Origin: Chloroflexota bacterium
GTDB taxonomy: Bacteria > Chloroflexota > Dehalococcoidia > SZUA-161
Direction: 5' to 3'
DNA length: 38,723 nt
Assembly (NCBI GenBank): GCA_021787935.1
Contig: JAJYLC010000011.1
Location: 1 to 38,723, forward strand
Shown: piece by piece, positions 32,234 to 38,723 of the stretch
Layout: the number at the start of each line of letters is the position of its first letter
Position numbering within the stretch: position 1 is the first letter of the stretch
Translations under genes and position numbers: made by a program
Notes under the pieces: model-generated
The model's input: only the letters and a program-made list of their open reading frames with translations
Databases searched by the model: none
Told to the model about the DNA's origin: nothing

Positions 32234-33703
32234 TTACTGGCTATGTGCCAGCCTCCTCCTAAGCAATTCATTCACCATCTGGGGGTTCGCCTGTCCCCTG
32301 GTCGCCTTCATTACCTGTCCCACCAGGAACTTTAAGGCTTGCTCCTTACCCTGTTTGAAATCGGCCACCGCCTGCGAGTTCGCCGCAATTACCTGACCCA
32401 GAACCGACTCCAGCTCATTGGCAGTGCTTATTTGAGCCAGCCCTTTTTCCTTCACCACCTGAGATGCGCTCTTTCCACCGCGGAACATTTCCTCGAATAC
32501 TGTCTTCGCCATAGTAGTGCTCAGAGTACCATTATCTATAAGTTCAAGCATCTCTACAAGATGCTGCGGCGTGATCTTAGCATCCTTTATCTCAATATTA
32601 GTGGCATTGAGCAACCTGCTGAACTCCCCTAGCAGCCAGTTAGCCACCGTTTTTGCCCTCTTCTCGGCCTCTGCGCCCTGAGGCAAGGGCTTGAGACAGG
32701 TCTCGAAGTAGTCCGCCATCGCCCTGGAAACAGTGAGCAGATTGGCATCATATCTCGATAGGCTGTATTGAGAGATAAACCTGTCACGCCTGGCATCAGG
32801 AAGCTCGGGCAAGCGAGACCTTATCTCATCCACGAATTTCCGGCTCAATTCCAGCGGCGGCAAGTCCGGCTCCGGAAAATAGCGGTAGTCGTGGGCATAC
32901 TCTTTGCTTCTCTGGGAGACGGTTGCGCCTTTCTCTTCCACCCAGCCCCTGGTCTCCTGCACCAACTTCCCACCCTCCTCGGCAACCTTGCGCTGCCTCT
33001 CCACCTCGTAGGCCAGGGCACGGTACACAGCTTTGAAGCTGTTCATGTTCTTGACCTCAACCTTGGGCATGAACTCGGTGCTGCCGGCAGGCCTGATGCT
33101 GACATTGGCGTCGCAGCGAAAGCTGCCCTCCTCCATGTTACCTGTACACACCCCCAGGTATTGCAGGATACTGTGCAGCTTCATCAGGTACTCACGTGCC
33201 TCCTCGGGGGAGCGCATGTCGGGCTCGCTCACAATCTCCATGAGAGGCACGCCGGAGCGATTCACGTCCACCAGGCTGTAGCTCTCGCCGCTGGGGTCGG
33301 TGCGATGGAAGAGCTTGGCTACATCCTCCTCCTGATGCACTCTGGTAATGCCGATGCGCCTGCTTTTGCCATTTACTTCGATGGTGAGCCAGCCGTTGCG
33401 AGAGAGCGGGTTATTGTACTGGGAAATCTGATATCCCTTCATCAAATCAGGGTAGGGATAGTTTTTTCGGTCGAACCTGGTATGCTCGGGTATAGTGCAA
33501 TTCAGCGCCAGGGCGGTCATCACGGCGTACTCTATAGCCTTCTTGTTAATAGTAGGCAGCACGCCGGGCATGCCCAGGCAGATGGGGCAGACATGCGTAT
33601 TGGGCGGAGCGCTGGCATAGTCTGCGCTGCAGCCGCAGAACATCTTGCTTTTCGTCAGGAGCTGAGCGTGGACCTCCAGCCCGATGATAGTCTCGTATTC
33701 CAT
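32234..33703 (-). CDS. gatB: Aspartyl/glutamyl-tRNA amidotransferase subunit B
   Basis: 489 aa from ATG 33703 (MEYETIIGLEVHAQL). The ORF-track start at 33784 overlaps the promoter -10 and -35 boxes, so it is rejected. Zinc ligands near the start (KMFCGCSADY, HVCPICLG), the catalytic kinase-like cradle (FDRKNYPYPDLMKGYQISQ), YDANLLT and the C-terminal YqeY-like tail (VGQVMKATRGQANPQMVNELL) are all present. It converts Glu-tRNA(Gln) or Asp-tRNA(Asn) to the amide with GatA and GatC, not seen here. First gene of the operon with secG and menA. Confidence 0.96.
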   Translation of the reverse strand: MEYETIIGLEVHAQLLTKSKMFCGCSADYASAPPNTHVCPICLGMPGVLPTINKKAIEYAVMTALALNCTIPEHTRFDRKNYPYPDLMKGYQISQYNNPLSRNGWLTIEVNGKSRRIGITRVHQEEDVAKLFHRTDPSGESYSLVDVNRSGVPLMEIVSEPDMRSPEEAREYLMKLHSILQYLGVCTGNMEEGSFRCDANVSIRPAGSTEFMPKVEVKNMNSFKAVYRALAYEVERQRKVAEEGGKLVQETRGWVEEKGATVSQRSKEYAHDYRYFPEPDLPPLELSRKFVDEIRSRLPELPDARRDRFISQYSLSRYDANLLTVSRAMADYFETCLKPLPQGAEAEKRAKTVANWLLGEFSRLLNATNIEIKDAKITPQHLVEMLELIDNGTLSTTMAKTVFEEMFRGGKSASQVVKEKGLAQISTANELESVLGQVIAANSQAVADFKQGKEQALKFLVGQVMKATRGQANPQMVNELLRRRLAHSQ

Positions 33704-33731
33704 CTGTCTTCTCGTTAGCACACTTCCAAAT

Positions 33732-33760
33732 AGTATATCAATGTCAGAGCGGAGTGGCAA
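33732..33760 (-). promoter_or_regulatory. Sigma70-type promoter of the gatB operon
   Basis: On the - strand TTGCCA (33760-33755) and TATACT (33737-33732) are 17 bp apart. The predicted start near 33725 gives a 22-nt leader to ATG 33703 and rules out the longer ORF. Confidence 0.7.
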
Positions 33761-34411
33761 GTTTGACAGAGGAGGGCATAGCACAGCCCTGGATTTCAGG
33801 ATTTGGCATTTTTCAATTTTGGGATCGCCTGAGTGCCGGGATTTCTAAGGCCGCCTTCGGCTTCAGCCGAACGCAGTGGGGATAGTCAAGGTAAAAAACC
33901 TCCCTTTAAGGGTAACATCCTACAAACGAAACCCCACATATTCAATTTTCCAGGGGATGTCAAGAGCTTGGTGCAACCAGCAATCAGCTTTAAAGCTATC
34001 AGCCCACAATAGTGAGGCTCGGAGAATGCTGGCTGCGGCTCTTGATTTGGTCGGGATGCTGTGTACATTCAGTCCCGATATTATGGGGCAATAATAGAAC
34101 AAATGTTCTTTAGCTGTCAAGAGGAAGATGTCGCGGGAGGGAAAGTTTATGGCTCGTGGCTGATAGCTCATAGAGCACGAGGACGAAAGACTGAGTACTG
34201 GAGACTGGAGACAGAAGACGGGTGAACGCAGAGGGCGCGGAGGAAAGGGGGCATAAATCCCCCCTTACCCCCTCCCGGAGCGAGTAGGGACAGGTTTGCC
34301 AAAAGGGGAATGAATAAGGGCACCAGGATTCCCGCTCCCCGATCAGGACAGGGATAAGTTTCGCGGGAATGACATTTGGGGTAGGAATCTTAAGAGAGGG
34401 AGCTTTCGCCC
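33761..34411. other. Intergenic region without a convincing gene
   Basis: About 650 nt. The ORF-track entries here are low-quality and do not look coding. The region contains a short TTCGGC-TTCA-GCCGAA hairpin near 33855, a purine-rich stretch from 34210 to 34320 with C-runs (CCCCCCTTACCCCCTCCC), and ATTCCCGC (34328-34335) complementary to GCGGGAAT (34363-34370). Such GCGGGAATGACA-type fragments are common degenerate intergenic repeats. I see no promoter or RNA gene. Confidence 0.5.
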
Positions 34412-35485
34412 TTACCAGTGTACATCGACCCTGGTGACGATACCCAGCGGCTCCCAATGATAATTGCCCAGAATAGCTTGTAGAGCCTCTATCTGACTCC
34501 TTAGAACCTGCATCTGTTGGTAGGTAAGGTGGCCGGAGTTGTATAAGTTAATATCAGCTTCGTAATTAGCCCACTCCTGCGTCCACTGCTCATAGAACGC
34601 GTAATCGAAAGAAGTAGCCTTATCCAGCGATATAAGGCCATACTGTTGGCCCACTTCTATATAAGCCACCTTGTCGTACTCTGCATAGGCATCCTGACCA
34701 TCCAGACTGCTGCCAAAGGTGGGAGCCTGGAACCCGGGGCCTGTGCAGTCGATAAAAACCAGACCTCTGTCCGTGGTATTGAAAGCGTCCAGGGCGTGTC
34801 CGGGTCCCTCTGCAAAATCAATGCTGACATACGCGGTTTTTATTCCGGCTGCCTCTGCTCTGTTATGCAGCATGGCAGCGAAGTCGGCACATACGAAGGA
34901 ACCCGGGATGTAGAGGTGGGAATTAGTGTCATCATTCATGACAAACTGTTTGACCTGCTCCCAGGTCACATCGACAGCTTGAGGATTCTCCTGGAGCCTG
35001 ATAGGGCTGCCGTTCCCGCCTACGGCATTCAGCACATCGAAGACCTGAGTGTAATAGACCTTATTACCTACAACAGCCACCCCAACACCCGTCGCCCTCG
35101 CCTCGCTCCTGAGCATGGCATCTCTGAGCTCGCTGTTTTTATAGCAGTATTCCACTTGATCTTGAGCGGTGCCCTCAACGAGCCTGGGCGAGCCCCCTGA
35201 GTAGGAGACCCACCACGAATTATGCAGCAGATAGTGAAGCTCAGTGGAATTTTCCAAGTCCTGCGAAAGCTGGCTGGCTGCGAATTGCCTGGCCAATGCA
35301 TCCAAAGCAGGGTCCCTGGCCAGTATGCTGAGGCCGTTATCCTGCCTGATTTTGTTGACCTGAGTGTATATAACATCCTCCACTTCCGATGCTGTGACGG
35401 CAGATGCAATACAGGAGGACAGAATCGCCACGCCGAATGCGATGATTAAGAGGCAGGAGATAAGTAATATTAATCGTTTATTCAT
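34412..35485 (-). CDS. Lipoprotein with CAP domain and transglutaminase-like domain
   Basis: 357 aa from ATG 35485. A signal peptide with lipobox LSSC (Cys25) marks it as a membrane lipoprotein. Residues 35-155 form a CAP (SCP/PR1) domain (VEDVIYTQVNKIRQDNGLS, ALARQFAASQL, RATGVGVAVVGNKVYYTQVF). Residues 180-260 carry a transglutaminase-like triad: Cys199 (SFVCADFAAM), His230 (PGHALDAF) and Asp246 (FIDCTG). The last 90 residues are helical. The CAP plus transglutaminase combination suggests remodelling or cross-linking at the cell surface; the substrate is unknown. The start could also be GTG 35503. Confidence 0.8.
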   Translation of the reverse strand: MNKRLILLISCLLIIAFGVAILSSCIASAVTASEVEDVIYTQVNKIRQDNGLSILARDPALDALARQFAASQLSQDLENSTELHYLLHNSWWVSYSGGSPRLVEGTAQDQVEYCYKNSELRDAMLRSEARATGVGVAVVGNKVYYTQVFDVLNAVGGNGSPIRLQENPQAVDVTWEQVKQFVMNDDTNSHLYIPGSFVCADFAAMLHNRAEAAGIKTAYVSIDFAEGPGHALDAFNTTDRGLVFIDCTGPGFQAPTFGSSLDGQDAYAEYDKVAYIEVGQQYGLISLDKATSFDYAFYEQWTQEWANYEADINLYNSGHLTYQQMQVLRSQIEALQAILGNYHWEPLGIVTRVDVHW

Positions 35486-35910
35486 AGATCTTTTTACGAA
35501 CACTTTAAATTCCCAACATCAAATATGCTATCCTGGCACTTTTGTGAAGTGGAGGAATTTCTGAGGCCCTTCGCTCAGTCCGGGGACATCAGGACACCCC
35601 TACACTCGCACCCAAGGATTTCGGCAACCTAATTAGTGGCACGAAGTTCCATGACCATACGATTACAACTATATACCCGCATTTTACTAGCATACGATTC
35701 GTACGTCAACGTAATACTAGAGGTCGTTTAGTACTTTTTCAACCTCCCTTATCCTCCAATCTTTAGGAATTTCAGGTTTGTCCTGACATTTCTGTGAACC
35801 CCGGCAGAAGGAAGAGACCTCCGCACTCTCCTGATAATAAACAATCTTAGCCCACTTTCTATAGACCTATGCAGGCAGTTTGTGGTATATTCCTCAAAGG
35901 AGACGAGGCT
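35486..35910. other. Intergenic region between divergent genes
   Basis: This 425-nt gap between the - strand CAP lipoprotein and + strand pcm contains no convincing ORF. A weak candidate pcm promoter is TAGACC (35863-35868) and TATATT (35887-35892) with an 18-bp spacer; the evidence is too weak to list it as a promoter. Confidence 0.4.
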
Positions 35911-36555
35911 GTGACCATGGACCTGGAGACTGCCCGGCTCAGACTCATGCACCAACTGTCCCGCGAAATTCGCGACAAAAAAGTGCTCGATGTAATGACT
36001 CGTGTACCCCGTGAGCTATTTGTGCCTTCAGGCAGTCAGCATGCAGCTTACGAGAATATCCCTTTACCCATCGAGATGGGGCAGACGATCTCACAGCCGT
36101 TTATAGTAGCCCTGATGACCGAGGCAATGCAGATTACGAACAAGGATAAGGTGCTGGAGGTAGGCACCGGCAGCGGCTACCAGACTGCCATCCTCTGCGA
36201 GCTGGCAAACTGGGTGGTCACCGTAGAACGGCATCAGAGACTGCTAGATAAAGCGAAAAATGTTTTAACCAGGCTGGGCTACACTAATGTGGAGTTCCAC
36301 TGTACCGAAAAGATGCTGGGCTGGACCGAAGGAGCGCCCTACGACGCCATAATCGTTACCGCCGGCGCGCCCAACGTGCCCCAAATACTGCTGGACCAAC
36401 TGGCGGCAGAGGGACGGCTGGTGATACCGGTGGGCTCGCGCTTCGAACAGGAGTTGATGAAGGTGGTAAAGCGCAAAGAAGGACTAGAAACTACCAACCT
36501 AGGGGCCTGCCGCTTTGTCCCCCTCATTGGAGAAGGCGCCTGGGACGAGGGATAG
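35911..36555 (+). CDS. pcm: Protein-L-isoaspartate O-methyltransferase
   Basis: 214 aa from GTG 35911, supported by AAGGAG 8 nt upstream; ATG 35917 is the alternative, and the ORF-track ATG at 35869 lacks a ribosome binding site. The SAM-binding motif VLEVGTGSGYQTAIL, the substrate loop with IPLPIEMGQTISQPFIVALM and the late motif PYDAIIVTAGAPNVP are classic for PIMT. It methylates damaged isoaspartyl residues so that proteins can be repaired. The mobA gene begins 200 nt downstream behind a repeat. Confidence 0.95.
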   Translation: MTMDLETARLRLMHQLSREIRDKKVLDVMTRVPRELFVPSGSQHAAYENIPLPIEMGQTISQPFIVALMTEAMQITNKDKVLEVGTGSGYQTAILCELANWVVTVERHQRLLDKAKNVLTRLGYTNVEFHCTEKMLGWTEGAPYDAIIVTAGAPNVPQILLDQLAAEGRLVIPVGSRFEQELMKVVKRKEGLETTNLGACRFVPLIGEGAWDEG

Positions 36556-36613
36556 CCAGAGGACGGGCGAGGGTGCCTATCCTACCTGTCTGCGGCTGCA
36601 CCTCCCGACTTAC

Positions 36614-36632
36614 CACAGGCGGGGCGCCTGTG
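36614..36632. repeat. Palindromic repeat in the pcm-mobA gap
   Basis: CACAGGCG (36614-36621) pairs with CGCCTGTG (36625-36632) around GGG, then CTACC follows. The 8-bp stem with CTACC flank resembles the outer flank of the repeat at 732-789 but has a different core. No T-tract. Confidence 0.45.
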
Positions 36633-36704
36633 CTACCTAAATACTAAACCCGGTTCGAGCTTTTCTATCTATAAGCCAAAATCCTTAATTAAAGTTGACT
36701 GAGG

Positions 36705-36713
36705 TGATACAAT
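36705..36713 (+). promoter_or_regulatory. Extended -10 promoter of the mobA-moeA-mobB cluster (candidate)
   Basis: TGATACAAT with TGn directly before TACAAT, the same string as before fmt. TTAATT lies 17 bp upstream and is a poor -35. The leader to TTG 36757 would be about 37 nt. Confidence 0.4.
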
Positions 36714-36756
36714 AAATTGGAAGATTTTTCGCCTTTCAGGAGCAGGCAGCTTCGAT

Positions 36757-37386
36757 TTGACTGTAACATCTATCGTCCTCGCCGGTGGCCTCAGCTCCCG
36801 CCTGGGAAGAGAAAAACTCGCGGAGGTGATTTCTGGGAAAAGCCTGATCGAGCGAGCCATAAGCAGTTTGAGTTCACTGAGCCGAGAGATATTTATAGTG
36901 ATTTCGCAGAAGCAGGCAAGGTCATCCCTATCTTATACATATCCGGGAGCTAAAACCGTGGTTGACCTTTACCCGGGGAAAGGCTCCCTAATCGGTATCT
37001 ACACAGGGCTGGTACATTCCAGCAATTTTCTCAATCTGGTTGTCGCCTGCGATATGCCGTTTTTGAACCTGAACCTGCTGCGTTATATGGTCGATATCTC
37101 GCCCGGTTTCGATGTAGTTATACCAAAGGAGGACGACCAGACAGAGCCGCTTCATGCCGTATATTCCAAAAACTGCGCGGGACCGATGAAAAACCTGATT
37201 GAGCGGGCCGATCTCAAAATAACCGGTTTCCTCGATTCAGTGAAGGTAAGATATGTGGAAAAAGAGGAGTTGGACAGGTTCGACCCGCAACGCTTGAGCT
37301 TTTTCAATATCAATACCGAGTCCGACTTGAAGAAAGCCAGAATGCTGGCAGCACGAGAGAATTCAAAAAGAAAGAGCAGGAAATAA
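36757..37386 (+). CDS. mobA: Molybdenum cofactor guanylyltransferase
   Basis: 209 aa from TTG 36757. The nucleotidyltransferase signature SIVLAGGLSSRLGREKL, the ACDMPFL metal-binding motif and EPLHAVYS near 130 fit MobA. It attaches GMP to molybdopterin to make the bis-MGD precursor used by DMSO-reductase-type enzymes. AGGAG is 14 nt upstream, rather far, and no better start exists. The C-terminal tail is Lys/Arg/Ser-rich. It opens the Mo-cofactor cluster with moeA and mobB. Confidence 0.88.
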   Translation: MTVTSIVLAGGLSSRLGREKLAEVISGKSLIERAISSLSSLSREIFIVISQKQARSSLSYTYPGAKTVVDLYPGKGSLIGIYTGLVHSSNFLNLVVACDMPFLNLNLLRYMVDISPGFDVVIPKEDDQTEPLHAVYSKNCAGPMKNLIERADLKITGFLDSVKVRYVEKEELDRFDPQRLSFFNINTESDLKKARMLAARENSKRKSRK

Positions 37387-37407
37387 TCGTAGCTGCCTGA
37401 ATAGAGG

Positions 37408-38670
37408 ATGCAGGGCGTGATATCTGTTGAGGAAGCACTGGAGAAAATCCTGAGCTATGTTAACGTCCTCGAACCGGAGGATGAACTCATCCTGAATAGC
37501 CTGGGGCGTGTCCTGGCGGAGGATATCTACTCCGACATAGACATACCGCCGCTGGACAACTCCGCCATGGACGGCTACGCTGTGCGGGCTGAGAGCACGA
37601 AAGATGCCAGCCCTTCCTCCCCGCGCATACTTCGCATCATCGGTGAGGTGGCCGCTGGCTATATAGCCAGTGAGGAGGTAACACCAGGCACTACTATCCG
37701 TATTATGACCGGTGCTCCCGTACCTAAAGGCGCTGACGCCGTGGTCCAGTTCGAAGATACAGACGAGGAAAAGCGCAAGGCAGCCAAGAAACCCCTGGAT
37801 GAGATCGGCATACTGCGTCAGGCGGCGAAGGGATTGAACATCAGGAAGGCTGGAGAAGATATCTCCAAAGGCAGCCTGGTCTTAAGTGCGGGGACAGTGC
37901 TCCGTCCCCAAGAGATTGGCGTTCTGGCCTCCCTGGGAAGAGATGTCGTATCCGTCATCCGACGGCCGGTGGTGGCTGTACTGGCGACCGGGGATGAGCT
38001 TGTGGACATAAAAGAGCAGCTCCCGCCAGGCAAGATATACAACAGCAACACCTACAGCCTTGCCGCGCAGGTAAGCCGCTATGGCGGCGTTCCCAAAATA
38101 CTGGGGATTGCCCGGGATAACATCGCGGCTTTGGAGGATAAAATAAAGCAGGCGCACGATGCCGACATGCTTATAACGTCCGCAGGGGTGTCCGTAGGAG
38201 AATACGATATAGTCAAGGATGTCCTGGCGCGGCTGGGAGAGGTAACCTTCTGGACAGTGCGCATGAAGCCGGGCAAGCCGCTTGCTTTTGGACTGCTGAA
38301 TCTGGGTAAAAAGAAAGTACCGCATCTCGGATTCCCGGGAAACCCGGTAAGCTCCATGATAACATTCGAGCAGTTCGCACGGCCTGCTATCCTGAAAATG
38401 CTGGGGAAAAAGGAATTCGCCAAACCCACTATCAAAGCCAGGAGCGAAGACCGTATCAATAACAGGGATAAACGGCGTATCTATGCCAGAGTAAGGGTAG
38501 CCAAACGCAATGGGCAGTATTTCGCCAGCCTGGTGGGACCTCAGGGGTCAGGCATATTGACCTCTATGGCACTGGCCAACGGTCTGATGATTGTCCCCGA
38601 AGATAAGGCAGCAATCGAGGCGGGCGAAGAAGTCCAGGTGCAGATGCTTGACTGGAACGAGGAGATGTAG
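37408..38670 (+). CDS. moeA: Molybdopterin molybdenumtransferase
   Basis: 420 aa from ATG 37408; GTG 37417 (ISVEEALEKI) is equally possible, since GAGG is 9 nt before it and 0 nt before the ATG. Typical MoeA marks are IPPLDNSAMDGYAVR, RIMTGAPVPKGADAVV, VAVLATGDELV and FGLPGNPVSS-like LGFPGNPVSSM. It inserts molybdate (or tungstate) into adenylylated molybdopterin. The 21-nt gap from mobA and 0-nt gap to mobB make one operon. Confidence 0.95.
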   Translation: MQGVISVEEALEKILSYVNVLEPEDELILNSLGRVLAEDIYSDIDIPPLDNSAMDGYAVRAESTKDASPSSPRILRIIGEVAAGYIASEEVTPGTTIRIMTGAPVPKGADAVVQFEDTDEEKRKAAKKPLDEIGILRQAAKGLNIRKAGEDISKGSLVLSAGTVLRPQEIGVLASLGRDVVSVIRRPVVAVLATGDELVDIKEQLPPGKIYNSNTYSLAAQVSRYGGVPKILGIARDNIAALEDKIKQAHDADMLITSAGVSVGEYDIVKDVLARLGEVTFWTVRMKPGKPLAFGLLNLGKKKVPHLGFPGNPVSSMITFEQFARPAILKMLGKKEFAKPTIKARSEDRINNRDKRRIYARVRVAKRNGQYFASLVGPQGSGILTSMALANGLMIVPEDKAAIEAGEEVQVQMLDWNEEM

Positions 38671-38723
38671 ATGGTTCCCATAATATGCGTCGTCGGTAAG
38701 AGCGGGGTGGGCAAAGATCGGAA
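38671..38723 (+). CDS. mobB: MobB-type molybdopterin-guanine dinucleotide biosynthesis protein, 3' partial
   Basis: ATG follows the moeA stop directly, with GGAG inside the moeA end. Only 17 residues are visible: MVPIICVVGKSGVGK, then Asp-Arg. This is a P-loop (GKSGVGK); MobB and related GTPases have Thr or Ser after the Lys. Here the next codons fall on the adapter-like bases 38715-38723, so Asp16 and Arg17 are probably not real. The context (mobA, moeA) supports MobB, but so little sequence permits no firm call. Confidence 0.6.
   Translation, partial: MVPIICVVGKSGVGKDR
38715..38723. other. Adapter-like bases at the right end of the window
   Basis: The window ends AGATCGGAA, identical to the first nine bases of the common Illumina TruSeq adapter (AGATCGGAAGAGC). 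They replace the Thr/Ser codon expected in the mobB P-loop. Probably residual adapter at a contig end; the match could be chance (about 1 in 260,000 for a given 9-mer). Confidence 0.65.

Noticed and set aside
32768-33718. 316-aa + strand ORF
   Set aside because: Antisense shadow of gatB, which has clear family motifs, a promoter and a ribosome-binding context on the other strand. The composition (His/Leu/Ala-rich) is typical of a complementary-frame artefact.
33704-33784. 27-residue N-terminal extension of gatB
   Set aside because: It covers a well-formed promoter (TTGCCA-17-TATACT), so the transcript starts after it.
33785-34411. Possible decayed gene in the non-coding stretch upstream of gatB
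   Set aside because: None of the short ORFs shows a recognisable protein motif or codon periodicity. I found only small hairpins and repeat-like fragments.

Overview
The window reads as a fragment of a bacterial chromosome of moderate GC. Gene content and style (three family III CoA-transferases with a thiolase/DUF35 set, a DUF1646 antiporter, a P3A-type proton ATPase, TreT-type trehalose synthase, CTC-type L25, a zinc-ribbon/cyclase/AAA/TPR regulator) suggest an uncultured Chloroflexota, possibly Dehalococcoidia-like, from an anoxic or subsurface habitat. That placement is inference from gene content; there is no rRNA or other phylogenetic anchor here. No tRNA, rRNA, CRISPR, IS element or prophage was seen.

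Layout. (1) 1-638: the 3' end of a surface protein with a bacterial Ig-like domain, closed by a strong intrinsic terminator. (2) 639-9313: a near-consensus promoter (TTGACA-17-TATAAA) drives a seven-gene + strand operon: HMG-CoA-synthase-like/DUF35 fusion, SCP2-type thiolase, acyl-CoA dehydrogenase, MaoC-type hydratase and three CaiB/BaiF CoA-transferases. It looks like a complete activation, dehydrogenation, hydration and C-C cleavage route for an unidentified carboxylic acid, and it recalls the bbs (benzylsuccinate) operon and steroid side-chain cleavage sets. (3) 9308-22137, - strand: a haloalkane-dehalogenase-like hydrolase whose nucleophile Asp is Asn, then a stress and ion-homeostasis block: two UspA proteins, a HEAT-repeat protein, a P-type H+-ATPase, a cation/proton antiporter, TreT, MscS, a GT20 trehalose-phosphate-synthase-like enzyme, a truncated second MscS, an autoregulated TetR and a permuted papain-like protein. 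(4) 22553-27431, + strand: an HpnR-like B12/radical SAM protein overlapping a 1.1 kaa adenylate-cyclase/AAA/TPR protein. (5) 27470-33703: housekeeping genes queA, rplY, fmt, menA/ubiA-like, secG and gatB, with several readable sigma70-type promoters, two of which imply leaderless or very short-leader mRNAs. (6) 33704-38723: about 0.7 kb of apparently non-coding sequence, a CAP plus transglutaminase-like lipoprotein, pcm, and a molybdenum-cofactor cluster mobA-moeA-mobB cut by the window end.

The most promising system for follow-up is the 1026-9294 acid-degradation operon. Its HMGCS-like protein lacks the usual catalytic Cys and His, its middle CoA-transferase lacks the catalytic Asp, its dehydrogenase lacks the usual C-terminal Glu, and no 3-hydroxyacyl-CoA dehydrogenase is encoded. 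The dehalogenase-like enzyme with an Asn nucleophile lies next to it. The last nine bases of the window equal the start of a common Illumina adapter and break the mobB P-loop, so the right edge should be distrusted.
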